From contig NC_014758.1 in NCBI RefSeq assembly GCF_000183405.1, positions 1,467,001 through 1,531,000 of the forward strand: a stretch of 64,000 nt of DNA, read 5' to 3'. A program made the position numbers and the translations under genes. The stretch is from Calditerrivibrio nitroreducens DSM 19672 (GTDB lineage Bacteria; Chrysiogenota; Deferribacteres; Deferribacterales; Calditerrivibrionaceae). Each line of letters starts with the position of its first letter. Positions within the stretch are counted from its first letter, which is position 1. The notes under the pieces were generated by a model. The model saw only the letters and a program-made list of their open reading frames with translations. It was not told where the DNA came from and made no database searches. Below are positions 17,595-26,805 of the stretch, in pieces.

Positions 17595-19301
17595 ATGGAT
17601 AGATATTCAAGCTTAATAGAGTCACTAAACCTTAATATCGATAGCTCTTTTAATGGAGATACTATCCAAGCAACCTTCCATTACAAATCCAATAGGGGTT
17701 TTTTTCATCTTAAGGGAGGTAATTTCTCTTTGTTACTTCTTAAAAATATTCATAAAGATTTTGTCCGTATCATCTCTGGTCAGCCAGAGTTAGATAATCG
17801 ATTGCTATCGAAGATTTCCGACTTTTTATCAAACATAGAAAAAAACTCTGATGAACTGATAAAGATAACATTCTATGTTAAAGATGAAGAGTTTTACATT
17901 ACAGATATTAAAAGCGATGATTACGAAGAAAAAAAAATAGATCCCTTCGAAATCCCATACCCTCTTACAAAAGTAGAATATAACCTATTCAAAGAAGGTT
18001 CCGAAAAAAATCTCTACTCCAAAACGATTTTTGATACCTTTTTCCCTGATAATTTAACTTATCTTACAAACAGTATCATAAAAAACCTACCGGATATATT
18101 TAACCCATTATTTATCTATTCAAATTTTAAAACCTATTCCCCATCATTGAAAACTATATTCAACCGACCCTATTTTAATTTAAACAATATTGAAATCTGG
18201 TCAACCACACTCGGCATAGACAGTTTTTATTACAATTTAAATTTTGCCCAGCATCTATATCTAAAAGAGAATTACCGGAAGATTAAAAAACCTGATATGA
18301 CACTTTTAAATCTTGATTTCAATGAATTTCTCGACATCGTTAAAGAGATTAAGGAAACAACGGATAGATTTGATGAAGTTTTCTTATTGGGAAATGAATT
18401 AAACAACTTTTTATCACTTTACATTATGGCAGTGGAAATGCTCAATCTGTATTTGATGCAATATTTTTTAGACCTTCTAATTATAACGGATAATTTAGAT
18501 TTAACATTAAAAATGACATATCAGACGAGAAAAAACTCCATCCTCAATGATAACACTCTTAGTATTTATCAATTTTTCGATATAAATGCAGAATCTAAAA
18601 CTATCCATCTTCCTGGGGCTGAATTAAAAGAAATAACGGAACATACCAAACATTTACCAAAACTAAAAAAATTAATCCACGAGAAAAAGATTGTAAACAT
18701 ATTACAGCAGATACATCATCTACTTGATATTAGAGATGAACTATTTATAAATAGCCAGAAATTATTGCAAAAAATGAAGTCGTCAATTGATAATCTGGCG
18801 GATGAACTTATCAAAAATATGCAGATAAAACAAAAAGAGGATATCTATTTTCTGGAATTAGATGAAATAAAACAGATAAAAGAAAACAATTTTTACGGTA
18901 ATATAGCATTCAACCTATATTTCAGGAAAGCCCAGTTGAGTAGATTTCGGATACAGCAAACACCAACAGAAATTTATGAAAAAGATATAGATAGTGTGGA
19001 AGAGATATCAAAAAATATATACGAAAAAGCGAGAAGTTCAAACCGATTTAAAGCACTTACCTTTTTCTACAAAGAGAATCTATCAGATGTCGCCATCTTA
19101 AATAAACCATCTCTATTCCATATTGATGATTTTAAAAACAAAGATGCTCTAATAGCCCAAAATATCCCCATCTTCTCGCTTATTATGGAATTCTGTACAT
19201 TGCATGAAAAAACTGTATTTACCGGAATCAAAATGCCAGATATATTGTTAAAGGATAAAAAGCTTATCTTAAAAAATGGCGAGGTTTTAATTGAACAATA
19301 A
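17595..19301 (+). CDS. Protein resembling the middle and His-swivel parts of PEP-synthase-like enzymes
   Basis: 568-aa protein without an obvious standard name. By eye, stretches follow the order seen in PEP-synthase/rifampicin-phosphotransferase-type proteins. An ATP-grasp tail-like segment lies near 85-115. A linker NPLF...NRPYFNLNNIE sits near 155-195. A helical part has IRDELF near 376 and DIYFLELDE near 415. A C-terminal swivel-like segment has TLHEKTVFTG near 534, where the histidine would match the phosphorylated residue. The main ATP-grasp domain and the PEP-binding barrel are absent. No ribosome site precedes the ATG; an upstream in-frame ATG at 17532 lies in the IS. Overlaps the next gene by 11 bp. 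The homology is inferred from pattern only. Confidence 0.55.
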   Translation: MDRYSSLIESLNLNIDSSFNGDTIQATFHYKSNRGFFHLKGGNFSLLLLKNIHKDFVRIISGQPELDNRLLSKISDFLSNIEKNSDELIKITFYVKDEEFYITDIKSDDYEEKKIDPFEIPYPLTKVEYNLFKEGSEKNLYSKTIFDTFFPDNLTYLTNSIIKNLPDIFNPLFIYSNFKTYSPSLKTIFNRPYFNLNNIEIWSTTLGIDSFYYNLNFAQHLYLKENYRKIKKPDMTLLNLDFNEFLDIVKEIKETTDRFDEVFLLGNELNNFLSLYIMAVEMLNLYLMQYFLDLLIITDNLDLTLKMTYQTRKNSILNDNTLSIYQFFDINAESKTIHLPGAELKEITEHTKHLPKLKKLIHEKKIVNILQQIHHLLDIRDELFINSQKLLQKMKSSIDNLADELIKNMQIKQKEDIYFLELDEIKQIKENNFYGNIAFNLYFRKAQLSRFRIQQTPTEIYEKDIDSVEEISKNIYEKARSSNRFKALTFFYKENLSDVAILNKPSLFHIDDFKNKDALIAQNIPIFSLIMEFCTLHEKTVFTGIKMPDILLKDKKLILKNGEVLIEQ

Positions 19302-20241
19302 AGATGCTGTTTCAGACTGTTTACATTCCTCGTACACGTTAGACGCCTTAAACGAAATAAATTGCTACATAAAAGACAGAGCCGCCGGTATTATTGCGGG
19401 TAATATCATCGGCGATATGCTTGGAGCTCCACTTGAAGAAAGCTTCGTTGAAAATAGGGCAAGACCGATAACGCTACCGGAACCAGCTGACATATTATTG
19501 AAAAAACATTTAAGTAGTCATAATTGTACTCTTTATACAGATGATACCTCAATGCTACTTGCCCTTACAGATTCTTTGTCTGAAAAAGGTGCTGTAGACA
19601 AAGATAACGAATATAGAAAATACAGTAATTGGTTTTTCAACGGAGAATATACCCCATTCGGTAAGGCTTTTGGCTATGGCAGGACTACGATGAGAGCAAT
19701 AGTTGAAAAGTCACCTGGGAATCAGAGAACTGACAATGGAAATGGTGCCTTGATGAGATCCTCTGTAATCTCATGTTTTTTTTATAATCGATCCAGAGAA
19801 TTTATAGAAAAATCCTCTGCGGAATCCGCCTCTGTAACACATGCCCATCCAGTAGCCATATTTACTAATATTATATACAACATCATACTAAGAGATCTCA
19901 TCCTTGGAAATAGCCTGGAAGAAGCTTTAAATTACGCATATAAATACTACTACAACGTCATCGAAGATATAAACGATATCTTTTTTGAACCGATATATTA
20001 TCAGGTTACGGGCTATGCCGTTTCCACTCTTCAAACCGCAATATGGATCAACTTTGAGTCATCATCATTTGAAGAGGCCATCACCAAAGCCATTTCCCTT
20101 GGGGGGGATACCGACACTATAGCCGCTGTCACCGGTGCAATAGCAGGTGGAATATACGGATACCTTTCAATACCAGATATCCTCAAACAACTATTACAAC
20201 CATTGATGGAAAAATACAAATTTCTGAGAAGATTTTTCTAA
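19291..20241 (+). CDS. ADP-ribosylglycohydrolase family protein (DraG-like)
   Basis: 316-aa hydrolase of the family that removes ADP-ribose from proteins or small molecules using two Mg ions. GDMLGAPLEE (41-50), the metal motif TDDT (83-86), the HAHP motif near 190 and the C-terminal GGDTDT near 271-276 are all present, so it should be active. The start is a TTG at 19291 with GAGG upstream, overlapping the preceding gene by 11 bp; the two proteins are likely made together. No ADP-ribosyltransferase or nitrogenase gene is in the window, so the target is unknown. Ends 18 bp before the convergent nuclease gene. Confidence 0.88.
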   Translation: MNNKDAVSDCLHSSYTLDALNEINCYIKDRAAGIIAGNIIGDMLGAPLEESFVENRARPITLPEPADILLKKHLSSHNCTLYTDDTSMLLALTDSLSEKGAVDKDNEYRKYSNWFFNGEYTPFGKAFGYGRTTMRAIVEKSPGNQRTDNGNGALMRSSVISCFFYNRSREFIEKSSAESASVTHAHPVAIFTNIIYNIILRDLILGNSLEEALNYAYKYYYNVIEDINDIFFEPIYYQVTGYAVSTLQTAIWINFESSSFEEAITKAISLGGDTDTIAAVTGAIAGGIYGYLSIPDILKQLLQPLMEKYKFLRRFF

Positions 20242-20259
20242 ATCTTTTATTTAAAACAA

Positions 20260-20754
20260 CTATCTATTATCATTTCTATTTAGCTTTCTAAATTCCCATG
20301 GCGGAATGGGGTTTGGCATAGACCATATACCGATTTTTTTACTTTTAGCAATCTCCATAGCTTTAAAATACTCAGGATCTTTGGCATATCTAAAGTAAAC
20401 CCATGCCATCCCCCTTCTCACCTGCTCCAGATTTACATCCAATCCATTGTAAAATATCTGACCAACTATTCTACCATATCTGTCCACATCCCAAACCTTA
20501 ACAGTGACATCTTTTAGATAAATTAAATCAGAAAGGGATTGTTTTGATTTCTGACCAAAATCCTGTTTTTTCTCAGGCGCATCTATCTGTGCAAGACGAA
20601 TTTTTAAAGGCTTATTTCCCTCCGTCAAAAGTGTTACCGTATCACCATCCGAAACCCCCACAACCTTCCCTTTGATAATCTCTGCATACGTAAGACTGAT
20701 GAAAATAATTAAAATAAAACCAGCTAATAATGACCTTTTTAAAAATCTACTCAT
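20260..20754 (-). CDS. Secreted or membrane-anchored thermonuclease (SNase-like)
   Basis: From the ATG at 20754 (164 aa; GAGG nine bases upstream; a longer start at 20781 sits further inside ptsP). A hydrophobic signal or anchor (about residues 6-24) is followed by an OB-fold nuclease domain. DGDTVTL, IRLAQIDAPE and DRYGR carry the expected Ca-binding aspartates and the catalytic Arg, Glu and Arg of staphylococcal nuclease. It should degrade DNA or RNA outside the cytoplasm. It overlaps the EI gene by 8 bp and ends the long minus-strand gene run. Confidence 0.9.
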   Translation of the reverse strand: MSRFLKRSLLAGFILIIFISLTYAEIIKGKVVGVSDGDTVTLLTEGNKPLKIRLAQIDAPEKKQDFGQKSKQSLSDLIYLKDVTVKVWDVDRYGRIVGQIFYNGLDVNLEQVRRGMAWVYFRYAKDPEYFKAMEIAKSKKIGIWSMPNPIPPWEFRKLNRNDNR

Positions 20755-22489
20755 AGAAATTAACCTCTTTATAGTGTTCATTCATGAACATCTTTAAAAT
20801 ATTATAATGCATTTTTTTGTGATAGCTTTCCTCAAGTCTATCCAGCAATTCTCTACATTTATCAATTGTAAGATGGGTCACCACATATCTTGCTTTTAGA
20901 ATATTAGTGGGGCTCATACTGAGATTTCTATAACCCAATCCCAGAAGCACAGGAATAAAAAGGGGATCCCCCGCCATCTCACCGCATATGGTGGCTTCAA
21001 TATTGTTGTTGTCCGCCGCCTGTTTAATCATCTTAAGTAAAGATAAAACGGCAGGATGAATTGGTTCAAAAATATCCGCAACATATTCATTATTCCTATC
21101 TACTCCTAAAGTATACTGCGTAAGATCATTAGTACCGACACTAAAGAAATCCACATATTTAGCAAATTGATCAGCCATAATAGCCGCAGCAGGTATCTCC
21201 ACCATTATACCAGTTTTAACATCACCATATGGAACACCTTTCGACTTCAAATCAGATCTAACTTCATCTAAAATCTCTTTAACCTGTATTATTTCATGAA
21301 TCGAACTGACCATCGGAAACATAATTGACACATCTCCAAAATTTGCCACCCTCAGAATTGCTCTAAGTTGCTTGGTAAAAAAATCTTTAAATCTTAAAGA
21401 ATATCTAATAGCCCTAAGCCCCAGTGCAGGGTTTACCTCTTCCGGATGTGGTAATAAAGAACTTAGCTTTTCACCCCCCAAATCGAAGGTCCTTATAACT
21501 ACAGGCTTACCTTTAGAAGCCAATACTGCCTCTTTTAAAATTTCAAATTGTTCATCTTCCTTCACATCACCTCTGGTAAGATAAATAAATTCTGTCCTGT
21601 ATAGACCTATTCCGTTTGATATATCCAGAATATTCGTTTTTAGCTCTTCATTTATCTCAATGTTTAGAAGCAGGTTTACCTTATGACCATCGAGCGTTTT
21701 TACCTCCGGAAGATAAAGGTCGCATTTTAATCCTTCAATATAGGTCGAATATCTCTCTTTTTTCTTTTGATAGATCATTAATTCTTCGTCCGTGGGATTA
21801 ACAATCACAAACCCATCGAAGGCATCAAGAATAACAATATCCCCGGTTTCCAGTTTATCAGAAATATTACTTAGGCCTACAACGGCGGGAATATTCACTG
21901 CCCTTGCAATAATCGATGTATGAGTAACCTTGCTACCCATATCGGTGGCAAAACCTGAAATCCCCTTATGTATTAGATAAACAAGCTGAGATGGTGAAAG
22001 ATCCCTTGATATTACTATGGAATTAGAATCTATATCAAACCCGGTAAAGTCATCACCACCCATGAAAGTAAGAAGTTTACTTGTTATATGTTCGATATCA
22101 TGTTTCCTCTCTCTTAAGTACTCATCCTCCGAAGCCTCAAAGGAGGCTATGATATTTTTAGATACCTTGCTGAGGGCATATTCAGAAGAATAAAATTTAC
22201 TTTTGATTAGATTAATAGTTTCATCCACCAGCATTGTATCTTTTAAAAAGAGCAAATAAACGTCGAATATAAAAGAATAATCGGCATCAAGATTATTTGA
22301 AGATAGCTCCTTGGTATAATTAATGTAATCTTCCGTTTTAGCTATAGCATTTTTAAACTTTTCTATCTCCGCATCAACTTTCGATGGCGGAATTATACGT
22401 TTTTCCACCTTTGGTTTACTATTTTCAAAAACAAATGCCTTACCGATGGCAATACCTTCCGAAGCTGCAACACCTTTAAATTTATTCAT
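20747..22489 (-). CDS. ptsI: PTS enzyme I (phosphoenolpyruvate-protein phosphotransferase)
   Basis: 580-aa enzyme that takes phosphate from PEP and passes it to HPr. The phosphorylated histidine sits in GSKVTHTSIIARA near residue 186. The PEP-binding barrel shows GTNDLTQYTLGVDRNN near 452 and the catalytic cysteine in ATICGEMAGDP near 497. Full length and without a GAF domain, so it is the sugar-type EI rather than the nitrogen-type PtsP. Overlaps the HPr gene by 4 bp (ATGA). Confidence 0.96.
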   Translation of the reverse strand: MNKFKGVAASEGIAIGKAFVFENSKPKVEKRIIPPSKVDAEIEKFKNAIAKTEDYINYTKELSSNNLDADYSFIFDVYLLFLKDTMLVDETINLIKSKFYSSEYALSKVSKNIIASFEASEDEYLRERKHDIEHITSKLLTFMGGDDFTGFDIDSNSIVISRDLSPSQLVYLIHKGISGFATDMGSKVTHTSIIARAVNIPAVVGLSNISDKLETGDIVILDAFDGFVIVNPTDEELMIYQKKKERYSTYIEGLKCDLYLPEVKTLDGHKVNLLLNIEINEELKTNILDISNGIGLYRTEFIYLTRGDVKEDEQFEILKEAVLASKGKPVVIRTFDLGGEKLSSLLPHPEEVNPALGLRAIRYSLRFKDFFTKQLRAILRVANFGDVSIMFPMVSSIHEIIQVKEILDEVRSDLKSKGVPYGDVKTGIMVEIPAAAIMADQFAKYVDFFSVGTNDLTQYTLGVDRNNEYVADIFEPIHPAVLSLLKMIKQAADNNNIEATICGEMAGDPLFIPVLLGLGYRNLSMSPTNILKARYVVTHLTIDKCRELLDRLEESYHKKMHYNILKMFMNEHYKEVNFYE

Positions 22490-22761
22490 TTCTCTTCACC
22501 AAATCTGTTTTCTATAAGCATCTTAAGATCGTTTATTGCATCCTTAGCATCCACACCTTTTGCATGTAAAACAATTTTACTACCTTTAGGAGCAGCAAGC
22601 ATCATAACCCCCATAATACTTTTCCCATTTGCCGTCAAACCATCTTTATATATATTTATTTCAGATTTATATTTTGAAGCAACTTTAACGAATTGAGCAG
22701 CGGCTCTGGCATGAAGACCCAATTCATTTATTATCTCCACTTCGGTCTTTAAGTCATCCAT
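22486..22761 (-). CDS. ptsH: PTS phosphocarrier protein HPr
   Basis: 91 aa. The EI-phosphorylated histidine is H17 (LGLHARAAAQF) and the HprK-type regulatory serine is S48 (NGKSIMGVMML). Both sites being present, with hprK in the same gene run, means HPr can be read as a metabolic sensor as well as a carrier. Adjoins EIID by one base and EI by a 4-bp overlap. Confidence 0.96.
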   Translation of the reverse strand: MDDLKTEVEIINELGLHARAAAQFVKVASKYKSEINIYKDGLTANGKSIMGVMMLAAPKGSKIVLHAKGVDAKDAINDLKMLIENRFGEEK

Positions 22762-23471
22762 TATAGCCCCCTTAAAAGAAGTAATACTCCAAAACCAAAT
22801 ATCGCCAGGATAAAAGTTAATGTCACGTTAAGTATTTTACCAAAAAACAACCCCAAAAGCAGTAATGATGCCCCTAAAAAATAGTGCCAGTAAGTTACGA
22901 TACCCTCAGACTTTATCAAGAAAGACAATAATAAACCCAATAGAAAAACTGAGATGGCATCAAATATCTGCCCCCATTGATTAACTCTGAAAAGATTAAA
23001 CCATGTTATTAGATTTTTTCCGTATTTAAAACCTATCTTAAACCCTTCAAAAAGTAGATAAAAATGAAAACTGTTATATAGAAGTAGATACACTATCAAT
23101 CCTGCTACTGGAGAATATATCCCTATAATTGCCATAACAAGAAAACAAAACACCTTGAAACTATGCCAAAAGAAGCTGTCCCCCACAGCGGCAAAAGCGG
23201 AAGAATATACTTTTTTCCAGTAATCCGGACCCTCTTCCGTATTTAACTCTTTAAACCACACACCTAAAATAAACGTAATAAAAAAGGGATGGGTATTGAA
23301 ATATTCCCCCTCTTTTTTTATAAGTTCATCGGAAATATCGTAATGACCTTTCTTACCTACGTAATCCACAAGCCATCTAAAGCCAGTACCCTGCATATTC
23401 TCAATATTAAAATTACCTGTATAAAAAAGACTTCTTACAAGTAAAAAAAACCTATTTAAACGATTAGCCAT
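22761..23471 (-). CDS. PTS mannose-family EIID membrane component
   Basis: 236-aa membrane protein. The N-terminal cytoplasmic part with NTHPFFITFILG and AAVGDSFFW matches the EIID (ManZ) family; four or so hydrophobic segments follow. Shorter than classical ManZ (about 280), so transport competence is uncertain. Overlaps EIIC by 16 bp. Substrate unknown. Confidence 0.85.
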   Translation of the reverse strand: MANRLNRFFLLVRSLFYTGNFNIENMQGTGFRWLVDYVGKKGHYDISDELIKKEGEYFNTHPFFITFILGVWFKELNTEEGPDYWKKVYSSAFAAVGDSFFWHSFKVFCFLVMAIIGIYSPVAGLIVYLLLYNSFHFYLLFEGFKIGFKYGKNLITWFNLFRVNQWGQIFDAISVFLLGLLLSFLIKSEGIVTYWHYFLGASLLLLGLFFGKILNVTLTFILAIFGFGVLLLLRGL

Positions 23472-24088
23472 CCCAGAAATAACCCCAAAAGAAATATTAT
23501 ATATTTGTACAGTGATTTAAAAGACAGAAATCTTAATAGATAACCACTCAGCAATATTGAAATAAATATCGAATAGGTTTTGATATTATGACCATGTTTA
23601 AAGATACCACCAAGATAATCAATTACTAAAATACAGAAATAGACACCAGCAGAATAAACTAAAACACCTCTCAAACCAGAGACAACAACGCCAAACAATA
23701 TCGGCCAGTTTGAATATGGGTATTTCGTAAAGACCTTTTTATTTATATTCCTAACCAGCTCTTCCGTCATATTTGCTGCATACATTAAAAGTAAAAGTAA
23801 AAGTAAGATAACCAGAAATTTCGACACCGATGTAAAATATCCATTCCCCACAAGAACAGAGATTACAAATGCCACAAAAGAATCTTCCCTTGGGATCCTT
23901 GTACCCACCTGCACGTCTATAAGGCCAAATATCTCAATCAAAATGCCTATATAAAATGTTAGATAAAGATTGGAGGTTAATAGCCCCACTATCGTAGCAA
24001 TTACAATAGGTCTTGATAACATTACATGTAAAGCCGCAAATCTATCAAGTGAGACAAAAAAAGCAAACATTGCAAGAGAAAATGTCAT
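23456..24088 (-). CDS. PTS mannose-family EIIC membrane component
   Basis: 210-aa, almost wholly hydrophobic protein with about six membrane segments. FAALHVMLSRPIVIATIVGL and the following IGILIEIFGLIDVQVGTR correspond to conserved parts of ManY-type EIIC. Somewhat shorter than usual (about 260). Overlaps EIIB by 4 bp. Forms the translocation unit with EIID. Confidence 0.83.
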   Translation of the reverse strand: MTFSLAMFAFFVSLDRFAALHVMLSRPIVIATIVGLLTSNLYLTFYIGILIEIFGLIDVQVGTRIPREDSFVAFVISVLVGNGYFTSVSKFLVILLLLLLLMYAANMTEELVRNINKKVFTKYPYSNWPILFGVVVSGLRGVLVYSAGVYFCILVIDYLGGIFKHGHNIKTYSIFISILLSGYLLRFLSFKSLYKYIIFLLGLFLGWLIV

Positions 24089-24573
24089 AATTCGCCATCC
24101 AGAAGTTTATTAAAATTTAAAATCTCGATGGAAGTTTCCCATGGCAATTTTTTAATGGAGATATTATGATTCTCCCTCAATTCACACAACAATTTTATTT
24201 CACTTGCATCTAAAAAAACTGTATCCGAAATCTGATGTTTATGAGGACGGTTTGCAATACAACCGATATTAATCTCTATTGAATCATCAATCAATTTTCT
24301 GCAGGTATACAAATCCTGAATTGATTCAAACAAAACAAGAAAATCATTATTTTTTATCTTTAAAAACTCATTCTCAAAAGATTTAATGGTAGATATGAAA
24401 ATATTCACCCCTTTAGGCACCACACTTCTATAGATCATCTGCTGAATTGGATCCGCATAGACTTTATCATTAACAATGGATGTGTTATTTAGCTTATAAT
24501 ACTTTATCCACCCTTCTATAACCTGTCCATGAATCAGCCTATCATCAACTCGAAATATTCTGCGTTGTCTCAT
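24085..24573 (-). CDS. PTS mannose/sorbose-family EIIB component
   Basis: 162-aa cytoplasmic phosphocarrier. The active histidine is H15 in FRVDDRLIHGQVIEGW, the EIIB signature of this family. Takes phosphate from the EIIA encoded just upstream. Overlaps EIIA and EIIC by 4 bp each, so production is tightly linked. Confidence 0.93.
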   Translation of the reverse strand: MRQRRIFRVDDRLIHGQVIEGWIKYYKLNNTSIVNDKVYADPIQQMIYRSVVPKGVNIFISTIKSFENEFLKIKNNDFLVLFESIQDLYTCRKLIDDSIEINIGCIANRPHKHQISDTVFLDASEIKLLCELRENHNISIKKLPWETSIEILNFNKLLDGEL

Positions 24574-24968
24574 CTTTTCATTATTTCCCCTGCTATAATG
24601 ATACTTTTTTTAGCTGCTTCAGCTGCTAAAGCACAAAGCTCCTGAGGAGTTTCAACACTCTTTCTATCTGAAAATATCTTTATCAGCATAGGAAGATTCA
24701 CACCTGTTATTACTTCAACCCCCTCATTAACCAGATATGCCATTGCTATATTTGAAGGGCTGCCACCAAACATATCTGTAGCTATCACAACACCACCATC
24801 TTTATACTTTTCAACTATTCGATCAAGCTTTTCCACAAGGCTACTAAGCGTTGTACCACTATGTATTGATAAAACCTCCACCATATCCTGCTTACCTATG
24901 ATCATCTCAGTAGTTTTCAAAAGCTCAAGTCCAAGACTGCTATGAGTGAGCAAAATTACTGCAATCAT
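24570..24968 (-). CDS. PTS mannose-family EIIA component
   Basis: 132-aa EIIA-man domain protein. The phosphorylated histidine is H9 (ILLTHSSLG), and ATDMFGGSPSNIAM near 64-77 is the family's second signature. A free-standing EIIA, as in delta-proteobacteria, rather than fused to EIIB. Three bases after rapZ. Confidence 0.92.
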   Translation of the reverse strand: MIAVILLTHSSLGLELLKTTEMIIGKQDMVEVLSIHSGTTLSSLVEKLDRIVEKYKDGGVVIATDMFGGSPSNIAMAYLVNEGVEVITGVNLPMLIKIFSDRKSVETPQELCALAAEAAKKSIIIAGEIMKR

Positions 24969-24971
24969 ACC

Positions 24972-25826
24972 TTATCCCCTTTCTATATCTCTATGTTTGA
25001 TGTAAACCTTGTTATCGTACCGCTTCTTTAAATACTCCCCAATAAATTGTGTAAGTGCAACAGATCTATGTTTCCCCCCAGTACAGCCTATGGAAAGTGT
25101 AAAAAATTTCTTACCTTCTTTCACGTAATTCGGTATCAAAAACTCCAAAAGAGCCTTAAGCTTTTTTAAGAATAGCTTACATCTTTCATCAGAAAAAACA
25201 TAATCATACACATCCTTTTCCAATCCTGTTTTCCCCCTCAATTCATCAACAAAATGGGGATTTTTCAAAAATCTAACATCAATAACCATATCTGAATCTT
25301 GGGGAATTCCATATTTAAAACCAAAAGATTGGATGGTAATTGACATTTTAGAGCTATCCATCTCTCTAAATTTTTCGTCAAAAAGTTTTGTAAGATCATG
25401 TACCGTCATGGATGAAGTATCTATTATAATATCAGCCAACTCCTTTATCTCTTCCATGAGTTTTTTTTCAAGTCTTATAGAATCTAGGAGATTGTCACCC
25501 AAAGGATGCTTTCTCCTCGTCTCCTTATACCTTCGAACAAGTATATCTTCGGTAGCATCCAGAAATATAACCTCAGCGTAGTACTTAGATTTTAAAAATT
25601 TTACCACCTCTGTAATCTTTGGGATATCTTTGCTTCTTGCATCAATGACAAGTGCAATTTTCTGAATCTCAGAGTTGTAATCAAATACCACCTGAACGAA
25701 TTTCTCCACAAGTGAAAGTGGCATATTGTCAACTGTGTAATATCCTAGATCTTCAAGAGCCTTCGAAGCAGTTGATTTTCCAGCACCGGAATAACCTGTA
25801 AGAACTATGAGATGGCTATTATTCAT
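24972..25826 (-). CDS. rapZ: RNase adapter protein RapZ
   Basis: 284 aa from the ATG at 25826 (GGAG four bases upstream; a GTG at 25838 is less likely). P-loop GYSGAGKS near residues 9-16 and the C-terminal IGCTGGKHRSV typical of RapZ/YvcJ. In E. coli RapZ senses GlcN-6-P and steers glmS small RNAs to RNase E; in Bacillus YvcJ binds UDP-GlcNAc. Here glmM is in the same gene run, in keeping with an amino-sugar link. Start overlaps the end of hprK by a few bases of context only. Confidence 0.93.
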   Translation of the reverse strand: MNNSHLIVLTGYSGAGKSTASKALEDLGYYTVDNMPLSLVEKFVQVVFDYNSEIQKIALVIDARSKDIPKITEVVKFLKSKYYAEVIFLDATEDILVRRYKETRRKHPLGDNLLDSIRLEKKLMEEIKELADIIIDTSSMTVHDLTKLFDEKFREMDSSKMSITIQSFGFKYGIPQDSDMVIDVRFLKNPHFVDELRGKTGLEKDVYDYVFSDERCKLFLKKLKALLEFLIPNYVKEGKKFFTLSIGCTGGKHRSVALTQFIGEYLKKRYDNKVYIKHRDIERG

Positions 25827-25827
25827 C

Positions 25828-26805
25828 CTACTCCACACCCTGATTCATCATTATACGGTTTATCTCCAGCTTTCTATTCTCCTCCATCTTTTTCATCAGC
25901 CTATCTTGAAATTCTTGGGCAGCATCATACCCCATAAGCTTTAAAAGATGGTTTCTTGCTGCTGCCTCAATGATAACGGCCATATTTCTACCAGGAGAAA
26001 CCGGAAGGATAAGATGGGGAAGTTCGATATCCATTATATTGTAAATTTTTTTATCAAGCCCTGTTCTGTCGTAAGACTCTTCACTATTCCAATCCACAAA
26101 GCTTATTACGATCTCAATACGTTTTCGCATCCTTATGGCACTTACACCAAACATATCTTTGATGTTTAAAATCCCAAGCCCCCTTAACTCTATATTGTAT
26201 GTCAAGAGATCGTTACTCGTTCCAATTAGTATATCCTGCTTTTTCTTTATATGAATGGCATCATCCGCCACAAGACGATGCCCCCGCTTTACAAGTTCAA
26301 GAGCACACTCACTCTTACCTATACCGCTTCTACCAAGGATTAGAACCCCCACTCCATAGACATCCACCAGCACACCGTGAATAACAGTTTCAGGCGCCAG
26401 TTTATCTTCCAAAAAAAACATTATTTCTTGAATTAAACGGGAGCTGACAATCTCGGTCCTAAATAGAGGTATTTCATACTTCTTTACACAACAAACAAGC
26501 TCTTTGGGAATTTTCAGATTCTTTGTGACAATAACACAACTGACCCTCTTTTTACAAAAATTCTCAAAAGCATTTAACCTCTGCTCAGAAGTCAGCGAAT
26601 TGACGTAAGATATCTCTGTATTACCAAATATCTGCACCCTTTCCGGATGGATATGATCAGTAAAACCGGCAAGAGCAAGACCCGGTTTCTGTATCCTGAA
26701 ACTCGATATATATCTCTCTTTTAGAAATTCCTTGCCATAAATAAGCTTTAACTTGAGATCACTGATCTCTTCAGAGAGAAGTTCCTGTACCTGTATCTTT
26801 TTCAC
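25828..26805 (-). CDS. hprK: HPr kinase/phosphorylase
   Basis: 325-aa bifunctional enzyme that phosphorylates HPr on its regulatory serine and reverses this with phosphate. Walker A GRSGIGKS at 158-165, the family histidine at 143 (HGVLVDVYG), and the signature region LRGLGILNIKDMFG near 208-221 are all present. Length is normal. Overlaps ptsN by 35 bp. Presence of S48 in HPr supports activity. Confidence 0.95.
   Translation of the reverse strand: MKKIQVQELLSEEISDLKLKLIYGKEFLKERYISSFRIQKPGLALAGFTDHIHPERVQIFGNTEISYVNSLTSEQRLNAFENFCKKRVSCVIVTKNLKIPKELVCCVKKYEIPLFRTEIVSSRLIQEIMFFLEDKLAPETVIHGVLVDVYGVGVLILGRSGIGKSECALELVKRGHRLVADDAIHIKKKQDILIGTSNDLLTYNIELRGLGILNIKDMFGVSAIRMRKRIEIVISFVDWNSEESYDRTGLDKKIYNIMDIELPHLILPVSPGRNMAVIIEAAARNHLLKLMGYDAAQEFQDRLMKKMEENRKLEINRIMMNQGVE

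Noticed and set aside
20242-20259. Terminator expected between the convergent ADP-ribosylglycohydrolase and nuclease genes
   Set aside because: The 18-bp gap holds no stem-loop I can find.
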